From an uncultured bacterium (GTDB lineage: Bacteria; Bacillota_I; Bacilli_A; RF39; UBA660): a DNA stretch of 64,000 nt. The stretch covers positions 1-64,000 of the forward strand of contig CANSHI010000003.1 in the NCBI GenBank assembly GCA_947646655.1. Reading direction: 5' to 3'. Both the position numbers and the translations under genes were made by a program. Of the stretch, positions 8,461 through 17,574 are shown one piece after another (position 1 is the first letter of the stretch; every line of letters begins with the position of its first letter). A model generated the notes under the pieces. It did not search any database, was not told where the DNA came from, and was given only the letters and a program-made list of their open reading frames with translations.

Positions 8461-9423
8461 ATGAATAGTTTTTTATTGAATGATTATAAAGATGAGCTGA
8501 TTAAAAGATTCAATTATGAAGAAGAGTTTGCACAGGAGATCGCTTTAATGGCAGAAAGCTTAGCTGATTATTTTGGAGAAGAATTTAGGTCCATTATATA
8601 TGATGCGATCGCTTCTTGCAAATTTGTCAAAGCTACTTTAAGAAAAAATAGTGTGATACATGAAAACGTTTCAGACGTTATGAACAGAGAAAACATATTT
8701 GTAGGAGAAAATTTGAATGGGTTAAAAACTGATAGAGGTTTTTTCTCGAGACCTATTTTAACTTTTGATAATGGTCATTATAAGTTAAGTAGTGTTGAGC
8801 GAATAATAGTACTTCCTGCACATTTTAATTCTGCTAGTCCTGAATCTTTAGGCATTTTAGCAAGGGCTTGTATTGAACTTGTAAAGAGTAGTTTTAATAC
8901 TTATACGATAAGAGGTAATGTTCTTACAACAAAAAGTGGATTTATGACTGTTAAAGAAAATTTGGAATACAAAGATGGAAGTGTTGTTAGAACAGTTGCT
9001 TCTTGCATTGGTAAGAGTTTAAAACGCGGAATGGATTCTTATGATCAGCTATGTGTAATTAGAAGTATGTATGATTGTTTATATGATGTTCATGGAGAAG
9101 ATTATGAAAGACTTTGGGCTGGTTTTATATTAGAGACACGTGGATTGAAAGATGAACTTAGATTAAGTGAAATAGTTCATGACGATTCCCAATTAAAAGA
9201 TTTGTTCAAACAGAGCATGGGAGTTTCATTTGAGAAATTTTTAGTAATGATGGACGGATTAGCAATTAGAGAAGAAAAGAGATTAGACTCTTTAATAGAT
9301 GCCGATTCTCTAATTACAGCTAATGCCGATTTAGATGAATATTTTGGAACGATTATAACAGAAATACAATGTATGCAAAATGCAACTGATTATCAAGAGG
9401 CAAGTAAAAAGAGAACTGCTTAG
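8461..9423 (+). CDS. Hypothetical protein, 320 residues
   Basis: A soluble, mostly helical protein with no domain I can name. GTGGAGGG lies ten bases before ATG 8461. An alternative TTG two codons earlier is out of frame and stops at once. A promoter-like TTGTTATAATAG lies at about 8421-8432. The gene ends 18 bases before the converging gene at 9441. Confidence 0.65.
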   Translation: MNSFLLNDYKDELIKRFNYEEEFAQEIALMAESLADYFGEEFRSIIYDAIASCKFVKATLRKNSVIHENVSDVMNRENIFVGENLNGLKTDRGFFSRPILTFDNGHYKLSSVERIIVLPAHFNSASPESLGILARACIELVKSSFNTYTIRGNVLTTKSGFMTVKENLEYKDGSVVRTVASCIGKSLKRGMDSYDQLCVIRSMYDCLYDVHGEDYERLWAGFILETRGLKDELRLSEIVHDDSQLKDLFKQSMGVSFEKFLVMMDGLAIREEKRLDSLIDADSLITANADLDEYFGTIITEIQCMQNATDYQEASKKRTA

Positions 9424-9440
9424 CAAATTCTCTTTTATTT

Positions 9441-10244
9441 TTATGCTTTTTTTCTAGAATCTTTAATGCTAGTTATTATTACATATAACATTATAATAAT
9501 TATTGTTGCAATAATAGTAGCCATAAATTCACTAGTTAAGCATTTTAAAAAGTAATCAAAAGTATTAGCGCCACTCATTAAATTTTCTAAAAATAAGATT
9601 GGCATAAATATTATACGATCTGTAATTGCCGCTATAAATACACTAAGACCGATTGCTAAATAGTCGACTGTGTACTTATGAATAGCATTATATATAGTTG
9701 CAAAAAGTAGATGACTTATAGTAAAGGCAGTGATTATGCCAAAGAATTGTCCTAAAGTTGGATAAAATATTTTTGTATTGCCGAGCATAAAGAAATTGTT
9801 AGTATATAAGTATTGTACAACTGCATTATAATTGGAAGTTTGATTGTTGGCTTTTGGTATAACACAGATTGCGGTTAATAACATAAATATTATAAATAAT
9901 AGGACACTGCCAAATATACACTTTCTAGTTTCTTTAAAACCATAATATCTAAATACGTAGGCTAAAACGAGAAAAGTAAGAGGATAGACTATGATGCCAC
10001 CAGTAATCATAATATTATTTACAGGTTCGTAAGTTTTAAGTGTAAATATATATGAGATCAGTAGTAAAATAGTTAATAGACCTAAAGCAAAACTCGGTTT
10101 TTTTTGTACTACAGTAACTTTTTCTATTTCTTTTTGTTCAATCGGTTTAATTTGTATCGTATCTGTGGATACTTTTTCTAAAGTGGAAGTGGCATTTAAC
10201 CTTCTTTCACTTGGCCTTTGTAGAACCCCTTTATTATTGTTCAT
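9441..10244 (-). CDS. VUT-like (queuosine-precursor transporter type) membrane protein
   Basis: This 267-residue protein has a cytoplasmic N-terminal tail of about 50 residues followed by six hydrophobic segments. The pattern of the second and third segments (ITGGIIVYPLTFLVLAY, then YGFKETRKCIFGSVLL) and the later FLKCLTSEFMATIIATI resembles the VUT/DUF165 family of integral membrane proteins. That family includes YhhQ, an importer of queuosine precursors. The match is by overall pattern, so the substrate is uncertain. The gene is read on the minus strand from the ATG complementary to 10242-10244, preceded by GGTGAT. Confidence 0.5.
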   Translation of the reverse strand: MNNNKGVLQRPSERRLNATSTLEKVSTDTIQIKPIEQKEIEKVTVVQKKPSFALGLLTILLLISYIFTLKTYEPVNNIMITGGIIVYPLTFLVLAYVFRYYGFKETRKCIFGSVLLFIIFMLLTAICVIPKANNQTSNYNAVVQYLYTNNFFMLGNTKIFYPTLGQFFGIITAFTISHLLFATIYNAIHKYTVDYLAIGLSVFIAAITDRIIFMPILFLENLMSGANTFDYFLKCLTSEFMATIIATIIIIMLYVIITSIKDSRKKA

Positions 10245-10360
10245 ATTTTATCACCGACTTTATCATATCTTATTTTTTAAAAAAAGAAAAGAGAATTTTT
10301 GTCGAAATACTTTAAAAAGTGTCTAGTTTGTGAAAAGATGTAAATAGAGAGGTGAAATAT

Positions 10361-10468
10361 ATGCCAAGAATAGATATGCTTCTTTCGGATTTAATCGATG
10401 AAGTTAAAAGGGCACAGATCATGTATTTGTCTAACAATTGTAGCAAAGAATTAAATGTTGAAAATTAA
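10361..10468 (+). CDS. 35-residue small protein
   Basis: ATG 10361 follows AGAGAGGTG at proper spacing and opens 35 codons (begins MPRIDMLLSDLIDEVKRAQI, ends ELNVEN). The stop is followed at once by a terminator hairpin, which supports a real, self-contained small gene. The product is amphipathic, helical and cytoplasmic. Function is unknown. Confidence 0.55.
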   Translation: MPRIDMLLSDLIDEVKRAQIMYLSNNCSKELNVEN

Positions 10469-10495
10469 ACTGCCAGTGCCCAGTTTATTTTTTTT
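10467..10495 (+). terminator. Terminator of the 35-codon gene
   Basis: AAACTG and CAGTTT form a stem around an 8-base loop, directly after the stop codon, followed by TATTTTTTTT. Confidence 0.7.
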
Positions 10496-10560
10496 AAATA
10501 TTTTGATATAATTGGTTTATAGTATTTAAAATAGTCGGCAGTAGAAAGAAGTGTAGAAGT

Positions 10561-11673
10561 ATGAATTTGTTAAAAACTTTGTTTAATAATAAAAAAGTTA
10601 TAAAATATATTACTATTTCTTTTATGTCGATTGTTTTATGTTTAGTCCTTTTTTTAACGGTCAATCTTTTTGTATTTTATAATAGAAATATCAAGAAAAG
10701 TGATGATGGGACGATCCTTTATTATAATTTTAAACCACATACCATTGCATACTATCAAAAATATCCCGATTATAGTGATGTCGACATAAGTGAAAAGTTT
10801 TTATCATATGGTATATCTTATGGTATCGATGTTTCGGAGTGGCAAGGAAATATAAATTGGCAGAAAGTTAAAAATACAGGGATCAGTTTTGCAATGATAA
10901 GGTGTGGTTATAGAGAGATCGTTGGAAATAATTTTTACGAGGATGCTAAGTTTAGAAAAAATATTGAAGAGGCTACTCGAGTTGGATTACAGGTAGGAGT
11001 TTATTTTTATGGTACTGCTAGAAATGAAAAAGAGGCCTTAGAGGAGGCAGAATTTACCGTTAATTTAATCAAAGATTATAATATTACTTATCCTGTCGTG
11101 TATGATGCCGAAGTATTTAATAGAGGAAGACTTGCAAATGTTAGCAATTCGACTATAACTGATAATATTTTAACGTTTACAGAGACGGTCGCTTCTTATG
11201 GATATGAAACGATGGTTTATTCTTATTATGATGCTTTAACTAATATTTTGGATACTGGTAAATTTGATGGCAAGTTAATTTGGTTGTCTCACTTTTCTGA
11301 AACAACGGGTTATACTGGAAATTATAATATGTGGCAATATACTGAAGAGGGAAGAGTAGATGGTATAAGCACAAATGTTGATTTAAATATTTCATATTTT
11401 CAATATGTCGACAATGAGGAAGATATTGTTCCTAATCCCCGTTATAAAAATATAAAGGATGACGACATGGTAGTTTGTTTGGATGAAGTTAAAACTGTTA
11501 AAAATTCTGTTTTAAGGAGTACACCGACAAGTTCATTGCCGAATCGGTTTGGGAAAGTTAATAGAGGAACAGTCTTAAAAAGAACTGGTTATAATGACAA
11601 TTTTTCTAGAATAGATTATAATGGTAGAACAGTTTATATATCGAATGATAATATAGAAATAAATAAAGCTTAA
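10561..11673 (+). CDS. Membrane-anchored GH25 lysozyme (muramidase) with SH3-like tail
   Basis: This 370-residue protein starts with a single membrane anchor (residues about 15-40) followed by a glycoside hydrolase family 25 domain (about 88-280). Family motifs are GIDVSEWQG with the conserved Asp at the start of the barrel, AMIRCGYR, GVYFYGTA and PVVYDAE, whose Asp and Glu are the expected catalytic acids. NMWQYTEEG closes the domain. The last 60 residues (from DEVKTVKNSVLRSTPTSS) resemble a bacterial SH3 wall-binding domain. It would cut the MurNAc-GlcNAc bond of peptidoglycan on the outer face of the membrane, probably in remodelling. The next genes are gpsB and rnpB. Confidence 0.9.
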   Translation: MNLLKTLFNNKKVIKYITISFMSIVLCLVLFLTVNLFVFYNRNIKKSDDGTILYYNFKPHTIAYYQKYPDYSDVDISEKFLSYGISYGIDVSEWQGNINWQKVKNTGISFAMIRCGYREIVGNNFYEDAKFRKNIEEATRVGLQVGVYFYGTARNEKEALEEAEFTVNLIKDYNITYPVVYDAEVFNRGRLANVSNSTITDNILTFTETVASYGYETMVYSYYDALTNILDTGKFDGKLIWLSHFSETTGYTGNYNMWQYTEEGRVDGISTNVDLNISYFQYVDNEEDIVPNPRYKNIKDDDMVVCLDEVKTVKNSVLRSTPTSSLPNRFGKVNRGTVLKRTGYNDNFSRIDYNGRTVYISNDNIEINKA

Positions 11674-11712
11674 ATTGGCTTATAATGGCATATTATATTG
11701 GGCTTATTCTGC

Positions 11713-11741
11713 TTGACAAAAATGTAAAACTTAAGTAAAAT
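11713..11741 (+). promoter_or_regulatory. Sigma-A promoter of gpsB-rnpB
   Basis: TTGACA (11713-11718) and TAAAAT (11736-11741) are separated by 17 bases, ahead of gpsB. The RNase P RNA that follows may share this transcript. Confidence 0.75.
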
Positions 11742-11770
11742 GTATCTTGTAAGAAGGGTGATGTCCATTT

Positions 11771-12109
11771 ATGTACGATATAGACATAAGATTATCTCCT
11801 AAAGAGATATTAAATAAGGAATTTAAGTTTGATGCAAAAGGTTATAGACCTAAAGAAGTAGATGAGCTCCTTGATGTCGTAATCGAGGACTATAATGAAT
11901 TCATCCGATTCATAAAAAGGTTAGAAAAAGATAACCAAGATTTAAGAGAAGATAATATGCATCTTAAAAATGAAAATAGAAAGCTTAAGATGACTATTGA
12001 GGCCCAAGAGGAAGAAAATAGTATTACTAGTAAATTGGGTAGCAATAATGTCGATATTTTGAGAAGAATATCTAACTTAGAAAAAGCAGTTTATGGTAAA
12101 AATGAATAA
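11771..12109 (+). CDS. gpsB: Cell-division protein GpsB (DivIVA family)
   Basis: This 112-residue protein has the DivIVA-type N-terminal membrane-binding domain (LSPKEILNKEFKFDAKGYRP and VDELLDVVIEDY) followed by a coiled coil (residues 50-85) and a short C-terminal multimerisation segment. GpsB coordinates side-wall and septal peptidoglycan synthesis by binding penicillin-binding proteins. Length and order fit the family. GpsB next to rnpB is the arrangement known in Bacillus and many other Firmicutes. The RNase P RNA starts inside or next to the stop codon. Confidence 0.9.
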   Translation: MYDIDIRLSPKEILNKEFKFDAKGYRPKEVDELLDVVIEDYNEFIRFIKRLEKDNQDLREDNMHLKNENRKLKMTIEAQEEENSITSKLGSNNVDILRRISNLEKAVYGKNE

Positions 12110-12460
12110 TATGGAAGACAAACGCTGGTAGTTTTCTACTTGAGGAAAGTCCTTGCTCACTCAATCTGTGATGATTGGTAATGTTTGTGCTAGGGGAATA
12201 AATAACCCTAGGTATGCTTCGGCATAACGGCTTTGAGGAAACCTAACCATGGTTTTATTAGATGTAAAAGTGCCAAAGAGACGAGTCTTACTGGAAACGG
12301 TAAGGGTGGAACGTGGTAAACCCCACAAGTGAGAAACCCAAATTTGGTAGGGGAGTTCATGTGAGAGAACAAGAATCGAGCATGAGTATAGATTTTATCT
12401 ATAAGATAAATGTTTGTCGCTCTTTATAGAGTACAGAACAAGGCTTACGAAGTATTATTT
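12104..12460 (+). ncRNA. rnpB: RNase P RNA, class B (Bacillus type)
   Basis: Conserved P RNA blocks are present in order: GAGGAAAGTCC near 12144, AAAGTGCCA with GAGACGAGTC near 12270, GGTGGAACGTGGTAAACCCC near 12305, GTGAGAAACCCAAATTTGG, GGGGAG, and ACAGAACAAGGCTTACGA near 12432. The segment order and ATAAGATAAATGTTTGTCGC part fit the Bacillus class rather than the Escherichia class. Outer helix P1 is AATAATA (12105-12111) with TATTATT (12453-12459), so the mature 5' end overlaps the gpsB stop codon. A T-run follows at 12462. This is the catalytic RNA that matures tRNA 5' ends. Confidence 0.95.
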
Positions 12461-12485
12461 ATTTTTTTATAATGAGGTGAATATT

Positions 12486-12938
12486 TTGAACGAAATAGGA
12501 ATGGATTTAAAACTAGCTAGAGAAGCTTCTAGTGTTTCTTTAGAAGAAGCTAGCAACGATACGAGTATTCCTTTAGAAGCTTTAGAACAAATAGAGGAAG
12601 GATCGATAGGTAGCTTTAAAGATATTTTTAAATTAAAAGAGTATTTGCAAACTTATTCGAAGTATTTAGGTTTAGATCCTACTAAAATAATAGATAGTTT
12701 TAATGAGTATATGTTTGAGTATACTTCTAAAATACCTTTAGATGATTTAGCGAAAGAGATTCAAGCTCAAGAACGAGAAAAGGAAAAGATATTAGAGGAA
12801 ACAAATGATATTCGAGTTGTTACTCCTTATTTAAAAAAGGAGAAGACTAAACATTTGTGGAAATATTTAATTATGGCGGGAGTAATTTTGGTTTTAGCTA
12901 CGATAACTATAATTTGGGCAATACAGCAAGTCATGTAA
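12486..12938 (+). CDS. RodZ-like HTH/membrane protein
   Basis: This 150-residue protein has an N-terminal helix-turn-helix of the RodZ/YmfM type (DLKLAREASSVSLEEASND, then TSIPLEALEQIEEG and LQTYSKYLGLDP). A charged linker and one C-terminal membrane segment (about 126-148) follow. RodZ links the MreB cytoskeleton to the wall-synthesis machinery. The usual extracellular beta domain is missing, so it is a short form. I chose the TTG at 12486, which has GAGGTG seven bases upstream; ATG 12501 is the alternative. It lies directly upstream of pgsA, as ymfM does in Bacillus. Confidence 0.8.
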   Translation: MNEIGMDLKLAREASSVSLEEASNDTSIPLEALEQIEEGSIGSFKDIFKLKEYLQTYSKYLGLDPTKIIDSFNEYMFEYTSKIPLDDLAKEIQAQEREKEKILEETNDIRVVTPYLKKEKTKHLWKYLIMAGVILVLATITIIWAIQQVM

Positions 12939-12949
12939 GGAGTGAAGTT

Positions 12950-13546
12950 ATGAATTTACCAAATAAAATAACAGTAAGCAGGATAGTTTTATCGATCATA
13001 GTTTTAGTGATGATGGTGTTTCCTTTTTATCAGGTTGGAATTAATTGGCCAACGTATATTATTGGAGGCAGGGTTGAAGTCAGTCTAAAATATATTATAT
13101 GTGCAGTTCTTTTTATAATCGCGAGTTGTACTGATTTTTTAGACGGATATATTGCAAGAAAGTATAATTTGGTGACAGATTTTGGTAAAGTTATGGATGC
13201 TATCGCGGACAAAATTTTAGTAAATGGAATTTTAATCGTTTTAGCAGTCGATGGTTTTATACCGATGGCAATACCTGTAATAATTATTACGAGAGATACT
13301 TTTGTCGATTCTATAAAAATGGTGGCTGGACAAAGTGGACATGCTGTTGGAGCTTCTATAGCAGGTAAGATAAAGACTATATGCATGATGACTGGTGTAA
13401 GTTTAATGTTAATTTACAATTTGCCATTTGAACTTATAAATATCAAAGTTGCAGATGCTCTTATAATTCTTGCTACAGTTTTATCTGTAGTTTCAGGAGT
13501 TCAATATTATTATAATAATAGAAAGGCTTTATTTAAAGAAATGTAA
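12950..13546 (+). CDS. pgsA: CDP-diacylglycerol-glycerol-3-phosphate 3-phosphatidyltransferase
   Basis: This 198-residue integral membrane enzyme carries the CDP-alcohol phosphatidyltransferase signature D-G-x2-A-R-x8-G-x3-D-x3-D, seen as LDGYIARKYNLVTDFG followed by KVMDAIADK. It makes phosphatidylglycerophosphate, the precursor of phosphatidylglycerol. AAGGAGTG precedes ATG 12950, eleven bases after the RodZ-like gene stops, so the two are probably co-transcribed. Confidence 0.93.
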   Translation: MNLPNKITVSRIVLSIIVLVMMVFPFYQVGINWPTYIIGGRVEVSLKYIICAVLFIIASCTDFLDGYIARKYNLVTDFGKVMDAIADKILVNGILIVLAVDGFIPMAIPVIIITRDTFVDSIKMVAGQSGHAVGASIAGKIKTICMMTGVSLMLIYNLPFELINIKVADALIILATVLSVVSGVQYYYNNRKALFKEM

Positions 13547-13655
13547 GTCTTTTTTTTATTTATTAATTACTAGTTATATTTTTTGACTTGAAAAAGGAAA
13601 TAAAGTTGTTTATAATTTTATTGTATGATTGAGACTAGAACAGGAATGAGGAAAA

Positions 13656-14992
13656 ATGAGAAAAAATAAAAAGAAAATATTGATGACTTCTATAGCAGGA
13701 CTAGCTGTTTTTGGAAGTATATTGGGAAGCCATTTATTAAAAGAAGAAGGAACTTTATTACCCCCCCCCCGAGCAGTAAAACTTTAGCGGTATATATAGA
13801 AGATGAGAATAGTGAGACAGGCTATAGTAAAAGTGACTCTACACAATTTCCGACAGAAGGATACATATTAAATATAGAAAAGAGTACATGTACAAATGGA
13901 GGAGTATTAAATCAAGATACGAGTACAAAAAAGATATCATTAAGTATAGAACATAAAAGTAGTTGTTCATTGTACTTTGATAAAGAAATGCTTAAGGCTT
14001 CGGATATATTGGCGAAAAAGATAGCAAATGCAAAATCATCAGAAAATCTAAATTTTGCAGAACCAGCAATAACAGATGAGACATCAGATGGCTTGTATGC
14101 AATGGAAGACGATTATGGAACGAGTTATTACTACAGAGGCGCAGTAGAAGATAACTATGTCAAATTTGCAGGTTTTTATTGGAGGATAATAAGAATCAAT
14201 GGAGACGGGAGTTTGAGAATAATATATGATGGTACACAAGCACATGAGAATGGAGCAAATAGTACAGATAGATTAGTCATACTAAGTTCATATAATGCAA
14301 ATAGAAATGATGCGAAATATGTAGGATATATGTATGGACCGAGTGGATCAGGAGCAAGTACAAGCAAGAGTCAGGCACAGTCAAACACAGCTGATTCAGA
14401 TATAAAGACAGTAATAGAGAATTGGTATAAGACAAACATAGCAGATAAAGGGTATGATGGATACATAAGTGATAATGTCTTTTGTAATGATCGGACAATA
14501 CCAGGAAAAGAGGCAACAGGATGGAGTAGTGATACAGGGTTAGGGTATGGAACAAATACGACAGCATATGGAGCATATGCAAGATTAGGAGCAAATTCGT
14601 TAGGGGCAAACTATTACAATCCAGTACCGAAGTTTATATGTGAGAATAAAAATGATGCGTTTACGAACGAAGATACAAAGAAAGGGAATGGAAAGCTAGG
14701 ACAAAAAGTAGGAATGATAACAGCAGATGAGATAGTAGTAGCAGGAAGTGGAAAGTGTAATACAACAAATAGTAGTTATTACCTATTTAAGGGACCATGG
14801 TATTGGTCGTTCTCGCCTTTTTATATCGGTCCTGGTGGTTATGCTTACGTATTTGCTATTGGTAATGGGGGGATTCTTAACTATGGTAGTGTCAATAATG
14901 CAGGCGGCGTCGCCCCAGTTATCTCACTGAGTGCAGATTACGTAAGAACCATGAGCGGAAATGGTACTATGAGTTCTCCGTTTGAAGCTTAG
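13656..14992 (+). pseudogene. Secreted surface protein, frame set by a C10 tract (phase-variable, OFF as read)
   Basis: ATG 13656 opens a signal-peptide-like N-terminus (basic start, then MTSIAGLAVFGSILGSHLL) that runs into ten C residues at 13761-13770. In the sequence as given the frame stops at 13785-13787 after 43 codons. Eleven or eight C residues would join it to the long open frame that ends at 14992, giving about 445 residues. The mature part has a Cys pair near its start, a WYWSF region near 14800 and a C-terminal cassette ending in a GVAPVISL motif. That end resembles C-type-lectin-fold variable domains (DUF6273-like), an inference by pattern. Codon use changes sharply near 14795. 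A true pseudogene or a base-count error in the tract are alternatives. Confidence 0.7.
13761..13770 (+). repeat. C10 homopolymer tract inside a surface-protein gene
   Basis: Ten consecutive C residues in DNA that otherwise has very few C runs. The tract lies 35 codons after the start codon, between the signal peptide and mature region. A change of +1 or -2 restores the downstream frame exactly. Confidence 0.9.
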
Positions 14993-15014
14993 AGTGATTT
15001 GAAAGGTAAAAGAA

Positions 15015-15053
15015 AAAAGGCAAGATCGTGAATTAATCTTGTCTATTTTTTTT
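15015..15053. terminator. Bidirectional terminator between surface protein and yfhO
   Basis: CAAGAT and ATCTTG form a stem around CGTGAATTA near 15021-15041, flanked by an A-rich side and a run of T (TATTTTTTTT). It serves both the gene ending at 14992 and the converging gene ending at 15052. Confidence 0.7.
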
Positions 15054-17493
15054 ATTTAAAAGATTTTTTCTTGTAGGAATAAATGCTCCATCCAATAGTA
15101 ACTATTAAAGCATAAATGCTAATTAAAAGTCCTTCTGTAAATCCTTTAGGTATATAGTCTATAGTTATCGTGTGATGACCTTTTTCTAATGGAAGTCCGA
15201 TTAAGCTGTCTAAAATAATGTCGGGTTGTACTTCGTTATTATCTATATAAACTTTCATACCTTCCTCGTATTCAATGCTTGTAAATAAGTAATCGTTTTC
15301 AGTGACATCGATAGATGCTTTTAAAATATGACCTTCTACATTGGTTTTGGCTTGAAGTAAATCTTTTTCTAATATTTTGATGTGCTCTTCATAAGCATCT
15401 AAGTTGAATAAAGTGAATTTAATATCTTCTGAGTCATAGCTTCCTGCAATAGAGTATTTAAATATTACTTTGTCACCTTTTGAAATTTCTTTAAATGTTT
15501 TACCGAAAGAGCTTTCTAAATCATTTACTTTAATTGATCCTCCAAAGTCTTCAGGCATTATAAGATAGTGACCGTCACTTGTAAATTCGTGAGTGAGAAT
15601 ATATTTTCCATTGGAGCCTTCACTTGCGGTAAATTTATCAAAAGTTATAGTTTTATAAAGGTCGGCATCGCGACCTGAAAGTGTTTTTAAAAGATTATTC
15701 CTGTTGGCAATCGGATTAGCAGTTTTGAAATAAAAATCTTTGATGTCATCTTTAGCGGTGAACCCTAGTGCTAGAGGATGAGGATTTTCGAAGATGGAAG
15801 TGTTGACTTCTTTGTAATAATTGGCACTTCGGCCATATAAATATTTAACATTAAATATACTCATGAGGACTGGGTCAAATTCTGTTAGAACAAAATGACA
15901 ACGATCTGTAACTCTTAAGCCTAAGTCATCCATAAGATTTACTACATTGACATTTCTTGCCGAGTTGAAATAGTTGATCCCATTGAATCCAAAATATAGT
16001 CCATCGTTGGAAGTAAAATCATCGATAAATTCTAAGCGATAAAAATTATTATTTTCTTTGTTTAATTCTTCGATAGTTGGTGGCAATTCTTTTTTGATAT
16101 AATCGTAATGAGTATATGATTTAAAACGATAATTTTGTTTTAAGCTGTTAAAAGTGTTTAGAGAAACATCTATTAAGGTGAACACTAAAAGCATGGTTAG
16201 AAAACCTTTTTTGTCTAATAAGAAAAACATTTCAATAATTAGAAGTATACTGAATCCAAAAAGAAAGTAAGTGTAAGCTTGTACTTTGTCATTATCAGTC
16301 AGTTTAAAGATTGCTCCTATGGTTATTAATCCTATTAAGCTTAGGCAGATAGGAATACGATGATGCATTTTAAACTTTGTATGTTCAATATTCATCAATG
16401 TATTTGCGGCAAGCGTTATTAAGAAAAAGCTGAAAGTAAAAGAAAATCTACTTTGCCACCAAATAGGCTTTTGGAAAAGTTGCCAAGCATAATTTATAAA
16501 CTTTAAAGAAAAAGAAAGATAGAAAAATATTATAAATATAAGAGTAGCAATTTTTTGCTTTTTAGTAAACTTTGTATTGAAAAAGTAGAAACAAGTGAGT
16601 ACTAAAACTAATATTGAGGAGTAGATGAGTGCTGGACCTAAAATTTGATCTGATTGTAAGTAAGTTCCTGTCGTTAAAGTGTAGAAAAAAGTTTTAGCAC
16701 TTTCAGTGAAGCCTGAATAATCGACTGAGCCATAAATAGAAGCTTTACCAGTCATAAGTGCAAATACACTCGGTAAAATTACAACCGCGGACATTAAACC
16801 AGAAAGAAGTGATGAAAATATAAATGTTTTAGTTACTTTATTTTTTTCAGTTCTAGTTACAATTTTATATATGAACCATAGTAAAGAGAATATACAGATC
16901 ATGTAGCCGATGTAGTAGTTTATGCATATTGCAAACGTTAGAGAAATAATATAGAATAGAGGATTTTTATCTTCGATTAATTTATCTAAACCGTGGATGA
17001 CTAGTGGCAACATAATAATGGAGTCAATCCAAATATAGTTGTAGTAATAAGTACTTGTATAACCCATAAGGGCATAAATAGTTGAAAATACGACGATTAG
17101 GGAAGGCTTAATATTTTTTTTAGATAAGTAAAAACACATGGTGAAGCCTAGAAGTGCAAATCTGATAAAAGTCATAACTACTATAAAGAAGTGATAATTG
17201 CCAGGTGTTGCAAAGACTGCTAAAAGGTTTAGAGGACTAATACAATAATATGTTATGGTGCCAAATAAGTTAAAACCTAAACCAGCTCTCCATGAGTAAA
17301 AAATATTGCCTGTTTGTAAACCCCGAATGTATTCTAAAAGCATGCCTGGATATTGAGTAAATGAATCATATGAGTTTAGCATTTCATCTTTAAAGGGTAG
17401 AAAGCCATTTAGATAAGTACATATTAAAAAAATACAGACAGGTATTAACATAGATAGAGTATATACTAAAAATTTTTTCTTTTTCATAAGCAA
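15052..17493 (-). CDS. YfhO-family membrane protein
   Basis: This protein of about 813 residues has a dozen hydrophobic segments in its first 460 residues, a long extracellular domain (about 470-780) and a final membrane span. It starts with a short basic tail and the pattern LPFKDEMLNSYDSFTQY near residue 32, as in YfhO-like (GT-C fold) proteins. In Bacillus and Listeria this family decorates wall teichoic or lipoteichoic acid with sugars. The donor and acceptor here are unknown. TTG at 17493 has AGGAAG at good spacing; ATG 17487 two codons later is the alternative start. The gene is transcribed alone on the minus strand. Confidence 0.85.
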   Translation of the reverse strand: MLMKKKKFLVYTLSMLIPVCIFLICTYLNGFLPFKDEMLNSYDSFTQYPGMLLEYIRGLQTGNIFYSWRAGLGFNLFGTITYYCISPLNLLAVFATPGNYHFFIVVMTFIRFALLGFTMCFYLSKKNIKPSLIVVFSTIYALMGYTSTYYYNYIWIDSIIMLPLVIHGLDKLIEDKNPLFYIISLTFAICINYYIGYMICIFSLLWFIYKIVTRTEKNKVTKTFIFSSLLSGLMSAVVILPSVFALMTGKASIYGSVDYSGFTESAKTFFYTLTTGTYLQSDQILGPALIYSSILVLVLTCFYFFNTKFTKKQKIATLIFIIFFYLSFSLKFINYAWQLFQKPIWWQSRFSFTFSFFLITLAANTLMNIEHTKFKMHHRIPICLSLIGLITIGAIFKLTDNDKVQAYTYFLFGFSILLIIEMFFLLDKKGFLTMLLVFTLIDVSLNTFNSLKQNYRFKSYTHYDYIKKELPPTIEELNKENNNFYRLEFIDDFTSNDGLYFGFNGINYFNSARNVNVVNLMDDLGLRVTDRCHFVLTEFDPVLMSIFNVKYLYGRSANYYKEVNTSIFENPHPLALGFTAKDDIKDFYFKTANPIANRNNLLKTLSGRDADLYKTITFDKFTASEGSNGKYILTHEFTSDGHYLIMPEDFGGSIKVNDLESSFGKTFKEISKGDKVIFKYSIAGSYDSEDIKFTLFNLDAYEEHIKILEKDLLQAKTNVEGHILKASIDVTENDYLFTSIEYEEGMKVYIDNNEVQPDIILDSLIGLPLEKGHHTITIDYIPKGFTEGLLISIYALIVTIGWSIYSYKKKSFK

Positions 17494-17574
17494 ACCATCT
17501 TCCTAATTCAATGATACAGAAAAAATTGTAATATGTCAAAAAAAATGTTATTATTATAGAGGAGATGTAATAAA

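Noticed and set aside
13030-13386. 118-codon minus-strand frame inside pgsA
   Set aside because: It is an antisense shadow of the well-supported pgsA gene and has no ribosome site.
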